Shown: piece after piece, positions 54,101 through 64,000 of the stretch
Position numbering within the stretch: position 1 is the stretch's first letter
Layout: every line of letters begins with the position of its first letter
NCBI GenBank assembly: GCA_964035545.1
Contig: OZ037766.1
Coordinates: 18,627,581-18,691,580, forward strand
Source of the DNA: Bugula neritina
Lineage: Eukaryota; Bryozoa; Gymnolaemata; Cheilostomatida; Bugulidae
DNA length: 64,000 nucleotides
Direction of reading: 5' to 3'
The notes under the pieces: model-generated
Databases searched by the model: none
The model's input: the letters and a program-made list of their open reading frames with translations, nothing else
Told to the model about the DNA's origin: nothing
Position numbers and translations under genes: made by a program

Positions 54101-57100
54101 ACAGTATATTTCCGTAAATTACTCTATACTTCAGTGAGTTGTAGTATATTTCAGTATCTTGCAGTATATCTCAGTATGTTACAGTATATTTCAGTATGTT
54201 GCAGTATATTTCAGCGTGTTTGAGTATATTTCAGTATGACACAGTGCATTTCCAGATATTACGCTATACTTCAGTGAGTTTTAGTCTCTTTCAGTATGTT
54301 GCAGTATATTTCGGTATTTTGCAACATATTTCAATATGTTGCAATGTATTTCAATATGTTACAGTGTATTTCAGTATGTTGCAGTATGTTGCAATGTATT
54401 TCAGTATGTTACAGTGTATTTCAGTAGGTTTCAGTATCTTCCAGTATATTTCAGCATGTTGCAGTATATTTCAGGATGTTGCAGTATATTTCAGCATGTT
54501 ACAGTGTTTTGCAGTATTTTGCAGTATATTTCAGTGTGTTAAAGTATATTTCATTATGTTGCAGTATGTTGCAGTATATTTCAGTAGTTTGCAACATATT
54601 TCAGTAGGTTACCATATATTTCGGTATGTTGCAGCATATTTCAAGGTGTTGCAGTGTATTTCAATATGTTACAGTGTATTTCAGTATGTTGCAGTATGTT
54701 CCATTATGCTGCAGTGTATTTCTGTATGTTACAGTGTAATTCAGAATGTTGCAGTATATTTCAGTATGTTACAGTATGTTTCAGTATGTTGCAGTATATT
54801 TCAGTGGGTTATAGTATATTTCAGTATGATACAGCGTATTTCAGTATGTTACAGTGTATTTCAGTATGTTGCACTATTTTGCAATATATTTCAGTATGTT
54901 ACAGCGTATTTCAGTATGTTGCAGTATATTTCAGTATGTTACAATAAATTTCAGTATGTTACAGTACATTGCCGTAAATTACACTATACTTCAGTGAGTT
55001 GTAGTATATTTCAGTATCTTGCAGTATATCTCAGTATGTTACTGTATATTTCAGTATGTTACAGTATATTTCAGTGTGTTACAGTAAATTTCAGTATGTT
55101 ACAGTGCATTTGCAGATATTACACTATACTTTAGTGAGTTTTAGTGTCTTTCAGTATGTTGCAGTATATTTCAGTATGTTGCAGTATTTTGCAATATATA
55201 TCAGTATGTTACAGTGTATTTCAGTATGTTGCAGTATATTTCAGTATGTTACAATAAATTTCGGTATGTTACAGTATATTTCCGTAAATTACTCTATACT
55301 TCAGTGAGTTGTAGTATATTTCAGTATCTTGCAGTATATCTCAGTATGTTACAGTATATTTCAGTATGTTACAGTATATTTCAGTTTGTTACAGTAAATT
55401 TCAGTATGTTACAGTGCATTTGCAGATATTACACTATACTTCAGTGAGTTTTAGTGTCTTTCAGTATGTTGCAGTATATTTCGGTATCTTGCAACTTATT
55501 TCAATGTGTTGCAATGTAATTCAATATGTTACAGTGTATTTCAGTATGTTACAGTGTATTTCAGTATGTTGCAGTATTTTGCAATACATATCAGTATGTT
55601 ACAGTGTATTTCAGTATGTTGCAGTATATTTCAGTATGTTACAATAAATTTCAGTATGTTACAGTATATTTCCGTAAATTACACTATACTTCAGTGAGTT
55701 GTAGTATATTTCAGTATCTTGCAGTATATCTCAGTATGTTACAGTATATTTCAGTATGTTACAGTATATTTCAGTTTGTTACAGTAAATTTCAGTATGTT
55801 ACAGTGCATTTGCAGATATTACACTGTACTTCAGTGAGTTTTAGTGTCTTTCATTATGTTGCAGTATATTTCAGTATGTTGCAGTATTTTGCAATACATT
55901 TTATTATGTTACAGTGTATTTCAGTATGTTGCAGTATATTTCAGTTTGATACAATAAATTTCAGTATGTTACAGTACATTTCCGTAAATTACACTATACT
56001 TCAGTGAGTTGTAGTATATTTCAGTATCTTGCAGTATATCTTAGTATGTTACAGTATATTTCAGTATGTTGCAGTATATTTCAGCGTGTTTGAGTATATT
56101 TCAGTATGACACAGTGCATTTCCAGATATTACGCTATACATCAGTGAGTTTTAGTGTCTTTCAGTATGTTGCAGTATATTTCGGTATTTTGCAACATATT
56201 TCAATATGTTGCAATGTATTTCAATATGTTACAGTGTATTTCAGTATGTTGCAGTATGTTGCAATGTATTTCAGTATGTTACAGTGTATTTCAGTAGGTT
56301 TCAGTATCTTCCAGTATATTTCAGCATGTTGCAGTATATTTCAGGATGTTGCAGTATATTTCAGTATGTTACAGTGTTTTGCAGTAGTTTGCAGTATATT
56401 TCAGTGTGTTACAGTATATTTCATTATGTTGCAGTATGTTGCAGTATATTTCAGTAGTTTGCAACATATTTCAGTAGGTTACCATATATTTCGGTATGTT
56501 GCAGCATATTTCAAGGTGTTGCAGTGTATTTCAATATGTTACAGTGTATTTCAGTATGTTGCAGTATGTTCCATTATGCTGTAGTGTATTTCTGTATGTT
56601 ACAGTGTATTTCAGTATGTTGCAGTACATTTCAGTATGTTACAGTATGTTTCAGTATGTTGCAGTATATTTCAGTGGGTTATAGCATATTTCAGTATGAT
56701 ACAGCGTATTTCAGTATGTTACAGTGTACTTCAGTATGTTGCAGTATTTTGCAATATATTTCAGTATGTTACAGTGTATTTCAGTATGTTACAGTACATT
56801 TCCGTAAGTTACACTATACTTCAGGTAGTTGTAGTATATTCCAGTATCTTGCAGTATATCTCAGAATGTTACAGCATATTTCATTGTGTTGCAGTGTATT
56901 TCAATATGTTACAGTGTATTTCAGTATGTTGCAGTATGTTGCAGTATGTTGCAGTATGCTGCAGTATGTTGCAGTGTATTTCTGTATTTTACAGTGTATT
57001 TCAGTATGTTGCAGTATGTTTCAGCATGTTACAGTATATTTCAGTATGTTGCAGTATATTTCAGTGGGTTATAGTATATTTCAGTATGATACAGCGTATT

Positions 57101-59965
57101 TCGGTATGTTACAGTGTATGTCAGTATGTTGCAGTATTTTGCAATGCATTTCAGTATGTTACAGTGTATTTCAGTATGTTGCAGTATATTTCAGTATTTT
57201 ACAATAAATTTCAGTATATTACAGTAGATTTCCGTAAATTACACTATACTTCAGTGAGTTGTAGTATATTTCAGTATCATGCAGTATATCTCAGTATGTT
57301 ACAGTATATTTCAGTATGTTACAGTATATTTCAGTAGTTTGCAACATATTTCAGTAGGTTACCATATATTTCGCTATGTTGCAGCATATTTCAATGTGTT
57401 GGAGTGTATTTCAATATGTTACAGTGTATTTCAGTATGTTGCAGTATGTTGCAGTATGATGCAGCATGTTGCAGTGTATTTCTGTATGTTACAGTGTAAT
57501 TCAGAATGTTGCAGTATATTTCAGTATGTTACAGTATGTTTCAGTATGTTGCAGTATATTTCAGTGGGTTATAGTATATTTCAGTATGATACAGCGTATT
57601 TCAGTAAGTTACAGTGTATTTCAGTATGTTGCAGTATTTTGCAATATATTTCAGTATGTTACAGCGTATTTCAGTATGTTGCAGTATATTTCAGTGTGTT
57701 ACAATAATTTTCAGTATGTTACAGTACATTGCCGTAAATTACACTATACTTCAGTGAGTTGTAGTATATTTCAGTATCTTGCAGTATATCTCAGTATGTT
57801 ACTGTATATTTCAGTATGTTACAGTATATTTCAGTCTGTTACAGTAAATTTCAGTATGTTACAGTGCATTTGCAGATATTACACTATACTTTAGTGAGTT
57901 TTAGTGTCTTTCAGTATGTTGCAGTATATTTCAGTATGTTGCAGTATTTTGCAATATATATCAGTATGTTACAGTGTATTTCGGTATGTTGCAGTATATT
58001 TCAGTATGTTACAATAAATTTCAGTATGTTACAGTATATTTCCGTAAATTACTCTATACTTCAGTGAGTTGTAGTATATTTCAGTATCTTGCAGTATACC
58101 TCAGTATGTTACAGTATATTTCAGTATGTTACAGTATATTTCAGTTTGTTACTGTAAATTTCAGTATGTTACAGTGCATTTGCAGATATTACACTATACT
58201 TCAGTGAGTTTTAGTGTCTTTCATTATGTTGCAGTATATTTCAGTATGTTGCAGTATTTTGCAATACATTTTATTATGTTACAGTGTATTTCGGTATGTT
58301 GCAGCATATTTCAATGTGTTGCAGTGTATTTCAATATTTTACAGTGTACTTCAGTATGTTGCAGTATGTTGCAATGTATTTCAGTATGTTACAGTGTATT
58401 TCAGTATCTTACAGTACATTTCCGTAAATTACACTACACTTCAGTGAGTTGTAGTATATTTCACTATCTTGCAGTATATCTCAGTATGTAACAGTATATT
58501 TCAGTATGTTACAGTATATTTCAGTGTGTTACAGTAAATTTCAGTATGTTACAGTGCATTTGCAGATATTACACTATACTTTAGTGAGTTTTAGTGTCTT
58601 TCAGTATGTTGCAGTATATTTCGGTATCTTGCAACTTATTTCAATGTGTTGCAATGTAATTCAATATGTTACGGTGTATTTCAGTATGTTAGAGTGTATT
58701 TCAGTATGTTGCAGTATTTTGCAATATATATCAGTATGTTACACTGTATTTCAGTATGTTGCAGTATATTTCAGTATGTTACAATAAATTTCAGTATGTT
58801 ACAGTATATTTCCGTAAATTACACTATACTTCAGTGAGTTGTAGTATATTTCAGTATCTTGCAGTATATCTCAGTATGTTACAGTATATTTCAGAATGTT
58901 ACAGTATATTTCAGTTTGTTACAGTAAATTTCAGTATGTTACAGTGCATTTGCAGATATTACACTATACTTCAGTGAGTTTTAGTGTCTTTCATTATGTT
59001 GCAGTATATTTCAGTATGTTGCAGTATTTTGCAATACATTTTATTACGTTACAGTGTATTTCAGTATGTTGCAGTATATTTCAGTTTGATACAATAAATT
59101 TCAGTATGTTACAGTACATTTCCGTAAATTACACTATACTTCAGTGAGTTGTAGTATATTTCAGTATCTTGCAGTATATCTCAGTATGTTATAGTATATT
59201 TCAGTATGTTGCAGTATATTTCAGCGTGTTTGAATATATTTCAGTATGACACAGTGCATTTCCAGATATTACGCTATACTTCAGTGAGTTTTAGTGTCTT
59301 TCAGTATGTTGCAGTATATTTCGGTATTTTGCAACATATTTCAATATGTTGCAATGTATTTCAATATGTTACAGTGTATTACAGTATGTTGCAGTATGTT
59401 GCAATGTATTTCAGTATGTTACAGTGTATTTCAGTAGGTTTCAGTATCTTGGAGTATATTTCAGCATGTTGCAGTATATTTCAGGATGTTGCAGTATATA
59501 TCAGTATGTTGCAGTGTTTTGCAGTATTTTGCAGTATATTTCAGTGTGTTACAGTATATTTCATTATGTTGCAGTATGTTGCAGTATATTTCAGTAGTTT
59601 GCAACATATTTCAGTAGGTTACCATATATTTCGGTATGTTGCAGCATATTTCAAGGTGTTGCAGTGTATTTCAATATGTTACAGTGTATTTCAGTATGTT
59701 GCAGTATGTTCCATTATGCTGCAGTGTATTTCTGTATGTTACAGTGTATTTCAGTATGTTGCAGTACATTTCAGCATGTTACAGTATATTTCAGTATGTT
59801 GCAGTATCTTTCAGTGGGTTATAGCATATTTCAGTATGATACAGCGTATTTCAGTATGTTACAGTGTACTTCAGTATGTTGCAGTATTTTGCAATATATT
59901 TCAGTATGTTACAGTGTATTTCAGTATGTTGCAGTATATTTCAGTATGTTACAATAAATTTCAGT

Positions 59966-59970
59966 ATGTT
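59966..59970. repeat. Candidate LINE target-site duplication, left copy
   Basis: ATGTT, matched at 62136-62140. The satellite string TCAGTATGTT continues as ACAGTACATT after the LINE. Five bases is short and could partly reflect chance, since ATGTT is common in this satellite. Confidence 0.5.
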
Positions 59971-59988
59971 TGTTTGTTTGTTTGTTTG
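59968..59988 (-). repeat. LINE 3' tail, (CAAA)n microsatellite
   Basis: About five units of TTTG on the plus strand, at the junction between satellite and LINE 3' UTR. Such simple-repeat tails, rather than poly(A), are typical of CR1/L2/RTE-like elements and mark where target-primed reverse transcription began. Confidence 0.75.
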
Positions 59989-59989
59989 G

Positions 59990-59995
59990 TTTATT
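59990..59995 (-). promoter_or_regulatory. AATAAA polyadenylation signal of the LINE
   Basis: TTTATT on the plus strand, read AATAAA on the element strand, immediately before the CAAA-type tail. Confidence 0.5.
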
Positions 59996-60053
59996 TCATC
60001 AAAGGTATTTAATAACACAAGGACATTAGAAAATGCCAAGGAGGCGATGATGA

Positions 60054-60092
60054 GGCCCATTGCGCTATAGCCTAGCTAGTCATGCGCGGGCC
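60054..60092 (-). other. LINE 3' UTR stem-loop
   Basis: Between the stop codon and the tail, the minus strand can form a hairpin. GGCCC (60088-60092 on the plus strand) pairs with GGGCC (60054-60058), and the adjacent GCGC (60084-60087) pairs with GCGC (60062-60065). A 3 nt bulge lies on one side and an 18 nt loop contains CTAGCTAG. Stem-loops close to the 3' end are recognised by the reverse transcriptase in CR1/L2-type LINEs; that role here is inferred from position. Confidence 0.55.
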
Positions 60093-60141
60093 AACACGAG
60101 CTGACAGCGACTCTATCCAGAAAAATACAAAAAAAATACAA

Positions 60142-62136
60142 CTATTCTAACAGATAAAGCCTCAACTTCCTCCCAAATTCATTAGGGTTGCTAATTGACC
60201 GTAAAGGGATTGGCAGTTCATTCCATAGTGCCACCTCCTGATAACAGTTTCTTCTGTGACCTGCTGCTGTTTGAGAGTGAGGAAGGGGGAGATTTATGAA
60301 TGATTGACGTGTATTGATAGAGTGAGTGGGAAAAAAATTGTCAGAGTAGAAAAAAGAATGAGCTTTCTTTAACACTTTAAAACGGTAAATCTGGTATATT
60401 GAGAGAACTTTATGCTTAGTAAATAGAGGCGCTGATGGATGGTCAAACGGTTTTTTGTTCATGATACGCATTACCTTTTTTTGAAAAATAAAAATCTTGT
60501 TTAGATGGGTATTAGCTGCATTTCCCCAGGCCTCTGCACAATAATTTAACTTGGAATTGATGAAAGAATTATATATCAAAAGTAAAATTTTTTGAGGGAG
60601 ATATTCAGAACATCGGTATATTAATCCACTAAGTGGTCGTAATTTTGTAAGTAGGTTTGAGATGTGCAAGCTCCAATTTAAATTTTTATCTATTTGTACA
60701 CCTAGAAAAGTTATGCTGTTAGAGTAATTTATAGGTCTTTTATTTAATAATATACAGTTTTCTAGAATTTGAAAAGGATTTTGGTAGTTTTTTAAAACAA
60801 TATAGTTGCATTTTTCATAGTTTATAGTGAGTTTGTTTTTATTGCACCAAATTGACAGAGAGTTTAGATCTTGATTTATAGCTTCCAAATGGGAGTTCAA
60901 ATCTTTTGATTCAAAAAATAAATTAGTGTCGTCGGCATAGAAAATGGGATTAAAAAGTTTAAATTGTTGAGCAAGATCGTTTATATATATCAAAAATAAG
61001 GTAGGGCCCAAGACAGATCCCTGGGGAACCCCACAGGTCACTGATCGTGAACTTGATAAGGTTGCATTTACTAGTGTGGAATGACTTCGGTTTGATAGGT
61101 AGTTAGCAACCCATGACACTGTGGATTCACTAAAACCAAGTTTTCTCATTTTTGCAAGTAAAATATTGTGATTTATAGTGTCAAAAGCCTTACTAAAATC
61201 TATAAAAATTCCGAGAACGCAATTTCCATTGTTAAAAGCTTCGAGCGTATTATTTTTAAATTTAACAACAGCATCTGCAGTACTTAAATTTTTTCGAAAG
61301 CCATATTGATTCTTAGAAATCAAATTTTTAGATTCTAAAAAGTTTAAAATTTGATTGTTAACAATTTTTTCAAGTATTTTACTAAAAATGGGGAGGATTG
61401 AAATAGGGCGGTAGTTTTCACATCTGTCATGAGAACCTTTTTTGTAGAATGGTAATATTTTAGCAGTTTTAATTTGCGCTGGAACAATTTTTTCTTCTAT
61501 GCTTTTGTTAAATAAATAGGCAAGTGGTGTAGATAGTGAAATTTTGCAAAATTTGATAAGTTTAGTCGGGATATTGTCTAAACCTATAGCTTTCTTGGAA
61601 TCTAGTTTTTCAATGATCTCAATTATTTGAGATTCATCAGTTTTTTTTAAATGAAATTCTTCTTTAGTAATATTTGTCAGCATTGAGTAGGTATCGGAGT
61701 TCGAATTTGTAAAATTTGAAGCTAGTTTTTGGGCTATTGTTGAAAAATACAGATTGAAATTGTTAGCTATATCCATATTGCTATCTAGCATGGTTTCAGA
61801 GTCCTCAACCGAATACAGTTTTGATGAAAAGCATCTTTTGTTTAGTTTGGCTTTCCCTGTTTGTTCATTTATAAGTACCCAAAGCTGCGAACTGTTACAA
61901 TTGCTAATAAAAGCTTTAAAATAATCATATTTAGCGGTTCTCAGATCAGCATTCAAATTATTTCTAAAAGCATTATATCTTTTTAAAATCTTTTTATTCA
62001 GGGGTGCTTTTTTCACTCGTTTGTGAAGTGCATATTTCTTTTTGATTTGAGTTAAAAGATGTTCAGTAATCCATGGTTTTTGTGCAAACTTTTTAGAAGG
62101 CCTATTGTTTTCAATAGTCTGTGAACAACTTTCAAA
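60142..62136 (-). CDS. LINE ORF2 fragment: reverse transcriptase, 5' partial
   Basis: Open frame of 664 codons ending in TAG, with no internal stop. Counting residues from the in-frame GTG at 62016, the catalytic palm motifs are FIDFSKAFD at 271-279 (metal-binding Asp 273), GVPQGSVLGP at 329-338 and YADD at 360-363. The earlier RT blocks GLDNIP (145-150), NYRPISILP (201-209) and QYGFRK (237-242) are also present. About 260 residues follow YADD, with no RNase H motif seen. The frame continues about 40 codons upstream of the GTG and includes KPWIT, the conserved block between endonuclease and RT in Jockey/CR1 elements. The true start is therefore missing and GTG is not a credible initiator. The protein would reverse-transcribe its own RNA at a nicked target. 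This copy lacks the endonuclease and a promoter, and is probably not expressed. Intact RT residues imply a fairly recent insertion. Confidence 0.9.
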   Translation of the reverse strand, partial: FESCSQTIENNRPSKKFAQKPWITEHLLTQIKKKYALHKRVKKAPLNKKILKRYNAFRNNLNADLRTAKYDYFKAFISNCNSSQLWVLINEQTGKAKLNKRCFSSKLYSVEDSETMLDSNMDIANNFNLYFSTIAQKLASNFTNSNSDTYSMLTNITKEEFHLKKTDESQIIEIIEKLDSKKAIGLDNIPTKLIKFCKISLSTPLAYLFNKSIEEKIVPAQIKTAKILPFYKKGSHDRCENYRPISILPIFSKILEKIVNNQILNFLESKNLISKNQYGFRKNLSTADAVVKFKNNTLEAFNNGNCVLGIFIDFSKAFDTINHNILLAKMRKLGFSESTVSWVANYLSNRSHSTLVNATLSSSRSVTCGVPQGSVLGPTLFLIYINDLAQQFKLFNPIFYADDTNLFFESKDLNSHLEAINQDLNSLSIWCNKNKLTINYEKCNYIVLKNYQNPFQILENCILLNKRPINYSNSITFLGVQIDKNLNWSLHISNLLTKLRPLSGLIYRCSEYLPQKILLLIYNSFINSKLNYCAEAWGNAANTHLNKIFIFQKKVMRIMNKKPFDHPSAPLFTKHKVLSIYQIYRFKVLKKAHSFFYSDNFFPTHSINTRQSFINLPLPHSQTAAGHRRNCYQEVALWNELPIPLRSISNPNEFGRKLRLYLLE

Positions 62137-62140
62137 TGTT
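62136..62140. repeat. Candidate LINE target-site duplication, right copy
   Basis: ATGTT, matching 59966-59970. The bases before it (TTCAA) do not fit the satellite unit TTCAGTATGT and so belong to the LINE. Confidence 0.5.
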
Positions 62141-63568
62141 ACAGTACATTTCCGTAAGTTACACTATACTTCACGTAGTTGTAGTATATTTCAGTATCTT
62201 GCAGTATATCTCAGTATGTTACAGCATATTTCATTGTGTTGCAGTGTATTTCAATATGTTACAGTGTATTTCAGTATGTTGCAGTATGTTGCAGTATGCT
62301 GCAGTATGTTGCAGTGTATTTCTGTATTTTACAGTGTATTTCAGTATGTTGCAGTATATTTCAGCATGTTACAGTATATTTCAGTATGTTGCAGTATATT
62401 TCAGTGGGTTATAGTATATTTCAGTATGATACAGCGTATTTCGGTATGTGACAGTGTATGTCAGTATGTTGCAGTATTTTGCAATGCATTTCAGTATGTT
62501 ACAGTGTATTTTAGTATGTTGCAGTATATTTCAGTATTTTACAATAAATTTCAGTATATTACAGTACATTTCCGTAACTTACACTATACTTCAGTGAGTT
62601 GTAGTATATTTCAGTATCTTGCAGTATATCTCAGAATGTTACAGTATATTTCAGTATGTTACAGTATGTTTCAGTGTGTTACAGTATGTTGCAGTATATT
62701 TCAGTAGTTTGCAACATATTTCAGTAGGTTACCATATATTTCGGTATGTTGCAGCATATTTCAATGTGTTGCAGTGTATTTCAATATGTTACAGTGTATT
62801 TCAGTATGTTGCAGTATGTTGCAGTATGATGCAGCATGTTGCAGTGTATTTCTGTATGTTACAGTGTAATTCAGAATGTTGCAGTATATTTCAGTTTGTT
62901 ACAGTAAATTTCAGTATGTTACAGTGCATTTGCAGATATTACACTATACTTCAGTGAGTTTTAGTGTCTTTCATTATGTTGCAGTATATTTCAGTATGTT
63001 GCAGTATTTTGCAATACATTTTATTACGTTACAGTGTATTTCAGTATGTTGCAGTATATTTCAGTTTGATACAATAAATTTCAGTATGTTACAGTACATT
63101 TCCGTAAATTACACTATACTTCAGTGAGTTGTAGTATATTTCAGTATCTTGCAGTATATCTCAGTATGTTATAGTATATTTCAGTATGTTGCAGTATATT
63201 TCAGCGTGTTTGAATATATTTCAGTATGACACAGTGCATTTCCAGATATTACGCTATACTTCAGTGAGTTTTAGTGTCTTTCAGTATGTTGCAGTATATT
63301 TCGGTATTTTGCAACATATTTCAATATGTTGCAATGTATTTCAATATGTTACAGTGTATTACAGTATGTTGCAGTATGTTGCAATGTATTTCAGTATGTT
63401 ACAGTGTATTTCAGTAGGTTTCAGTATCTTGCAGTATATTTCAGCATGTTGCAGTATATTTCAGGATGTTGCAGTATATTTCAGTATGTTACAGTGTTTT
63501 GCAGTATTTTGCAGTATATTTCAGTGTGTTACAGTATATTTCATTATGTTGCAGTATGTTGCAGTATA
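62136..63568. repeat. Decameric satellite array, right block
   Basis: Satellite resumes after the LINE with ATGTT (a candidate target-site copy) and ACAGTACATT, which is the expected continuation of the string interrupted at 59970. Register stays at positions ending in 0. From about 62880 the block shares several private variants with 58900-59588 at a lag of 3980 bp (for example TATTACGTT, ATAGTATATT and TGAATATATT). It ends at 63568 where a second inverted-repeat element begins. Confidence 0.95.
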
Positions 63569-64000
63569 CACAGTTGGTTTAAGGTCATTACTTTCCACAT
63601 TCAGGCACTGCTTTATGTTATATATAAACGGTTTCCAGGGGATAGCTCGAACAGTTTTTGTCTCACATTAACAAATTTTACATGAAAAGATAGCTCTTGC
63701 ATTCCTCTTTCATATACTTTTTTAATTTTTCGATAAAAACTTTTTTGAGAAAGTTGTTGCATAATAAGTAAAATTTTACACCCCCCATGTTCCACTGCTG
63801 TAGCACAGGGGATTCATTTGATAAAGTCTAAAAGTTAAACTTGACATTCCTTGATATGTTTTCTCTAATATACTTTCTTTGTTTTTTGAAATTCTGTTTA
63901 TGCTCTTCACAATTTGGTAAAAACATACACCATTTTGCAAGTTTCACTGCAATTTTCTAAATTCTTCATATGGTGGTTCTAGCTACGCTCCTGTGACTAA
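63569..64000. mobile_element. Second copy of the inverted-repeat transposon, truncated by the window edge
   Basis: Begins CACAGTTGGTTTAAGGTCAT directly after satellite GCAGTATA. All 432 bp align without net gaps to the reverse complement of 43997-44428, with about 11 mismatches by eye. The copy is therefore inverted relative to the first. An uninterrupted paralogous site, GCAGTATATTTCAGTAG, lies near 59581. Short open frames here are fragments without recognisable content. The other end and the target duplication lie outside the window. Confidence 0.9.

Larger units (their letters stand above)
44429..59970. repeat. Decameric satellite array, middle block
   Basis: Resumes directly after the inverted-repeat element with TTTCAGTGTG, the sequence expected to continue the decamer string broken at 41862. 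Units start at positions ending in 0 to the end of the block, with no register slip. Higher-order modules are the same as on the left, but private substitutions are more frequent, especially from 52 to 60 kb, and local order is more varied. Interrupted at 59970/59971 by a LINE. No gene is visible. Confidence 0.96.
59971..62135 (-). mobile_element. 5'-truncated LINE (non-LTR retrotransposon, CR1/Jockey-like group)
   Basis: Minus-strand insertion in the satellite. Its 3' end, at the low-coordinate side, is a tetranucleotide tail of about five CAAA units preceded by an AATAAA signal. Its 5' end is cut within the linker between endonuclease and reverse transcriptase. ATGTT is present at 59966-59970 and 62136-62140, a candidate 5 bp target-site duplication. 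Paralogous empty sites with the uninterrupted string exist at 56781-56810 and, with one change, at 53101-53130. ORF1 and the endonuclease domain are absent, as is usual for dead-on-arrival copies. The simple-repeat tail, and the absence of a recognisable RNase H domain, favour the CR1/L2 side of the Jockey superfamily. The exact clade is not resolved. Confidence 0.9.

Noticed and set aside
59971-62135. Autonomous, complete LINE
   Set aside because: The 5' end stops in the linker before the reverse transcriptase. Endonuclease, ORF1, 5' UTR and a start codon are missing.
63613-63795. 60-codon minus-strand frame in the second transposon copy
   Set aside because: The equivalent region of the first copy (around 44205-44385) is interrupted by substitutions and stops, and no family is recognisable.

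Overview
The window is eukaryotic, almost certainly from an invertebrate animal genome, and is dominated by one satellite DNA. The evidence is the lack of any bacterial-style gene, an apurinic-endonuclease-type non-LTR retrotransposon remnant, a DNA transposon with terminal inverted repeats, and about 59 kb of tandem repeat. I cannot name the species from the sequence.

Layout: 1-41862 is satellite. 41863-44428 is a 2.57 kb element with long imperfect terminal inverted repeats and no coding capacity, which carries a tRNA-like segment. 44429-59970 is satellite. 59971-62135 is a 5'-truncated LINE on the minus strand with an intact reverse transcriptase frame. 62136-63568 is satellite. 63569-64000 is the first 432 bp of a second copy of the inverted-repeat element, in the opposite orientation and cut by the window end.

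The satellite is built from 10 bp units with consensus T(T/A/G)CAGTATRT. They usually alternate between a TTCAGTATGT-like and a T(A/G)CAGTATAT-like decamer. Decamer register is kept without a slip from 1 to about 39870. There is one +1 slip near 39871-39881, and register is kept again from 44430 to 63568. On top of the decamers sit higher-order repeats. An off-consensus 20 bp core recurs in pairs spaced 140 bp, and these pairs repeat on a scale of about 1.56 kb. Larger blocks of 1.87, 2.13, 2.87, 3.96 and 8.81 kb are tandemly duplicated, some nearly identical. All observed repeat lags are multiples of 10 bp. The left part looks young and homogenised; the right part is more diverged and holds all three transposon insertions, as expected near an array edge.

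The only credible protein-coding sequence is the LINE reverse transcriptase. The many long plus-strand open frames in the satellite follow from the decamer lacking plus-strand stop codons, and are not annotated as genes.
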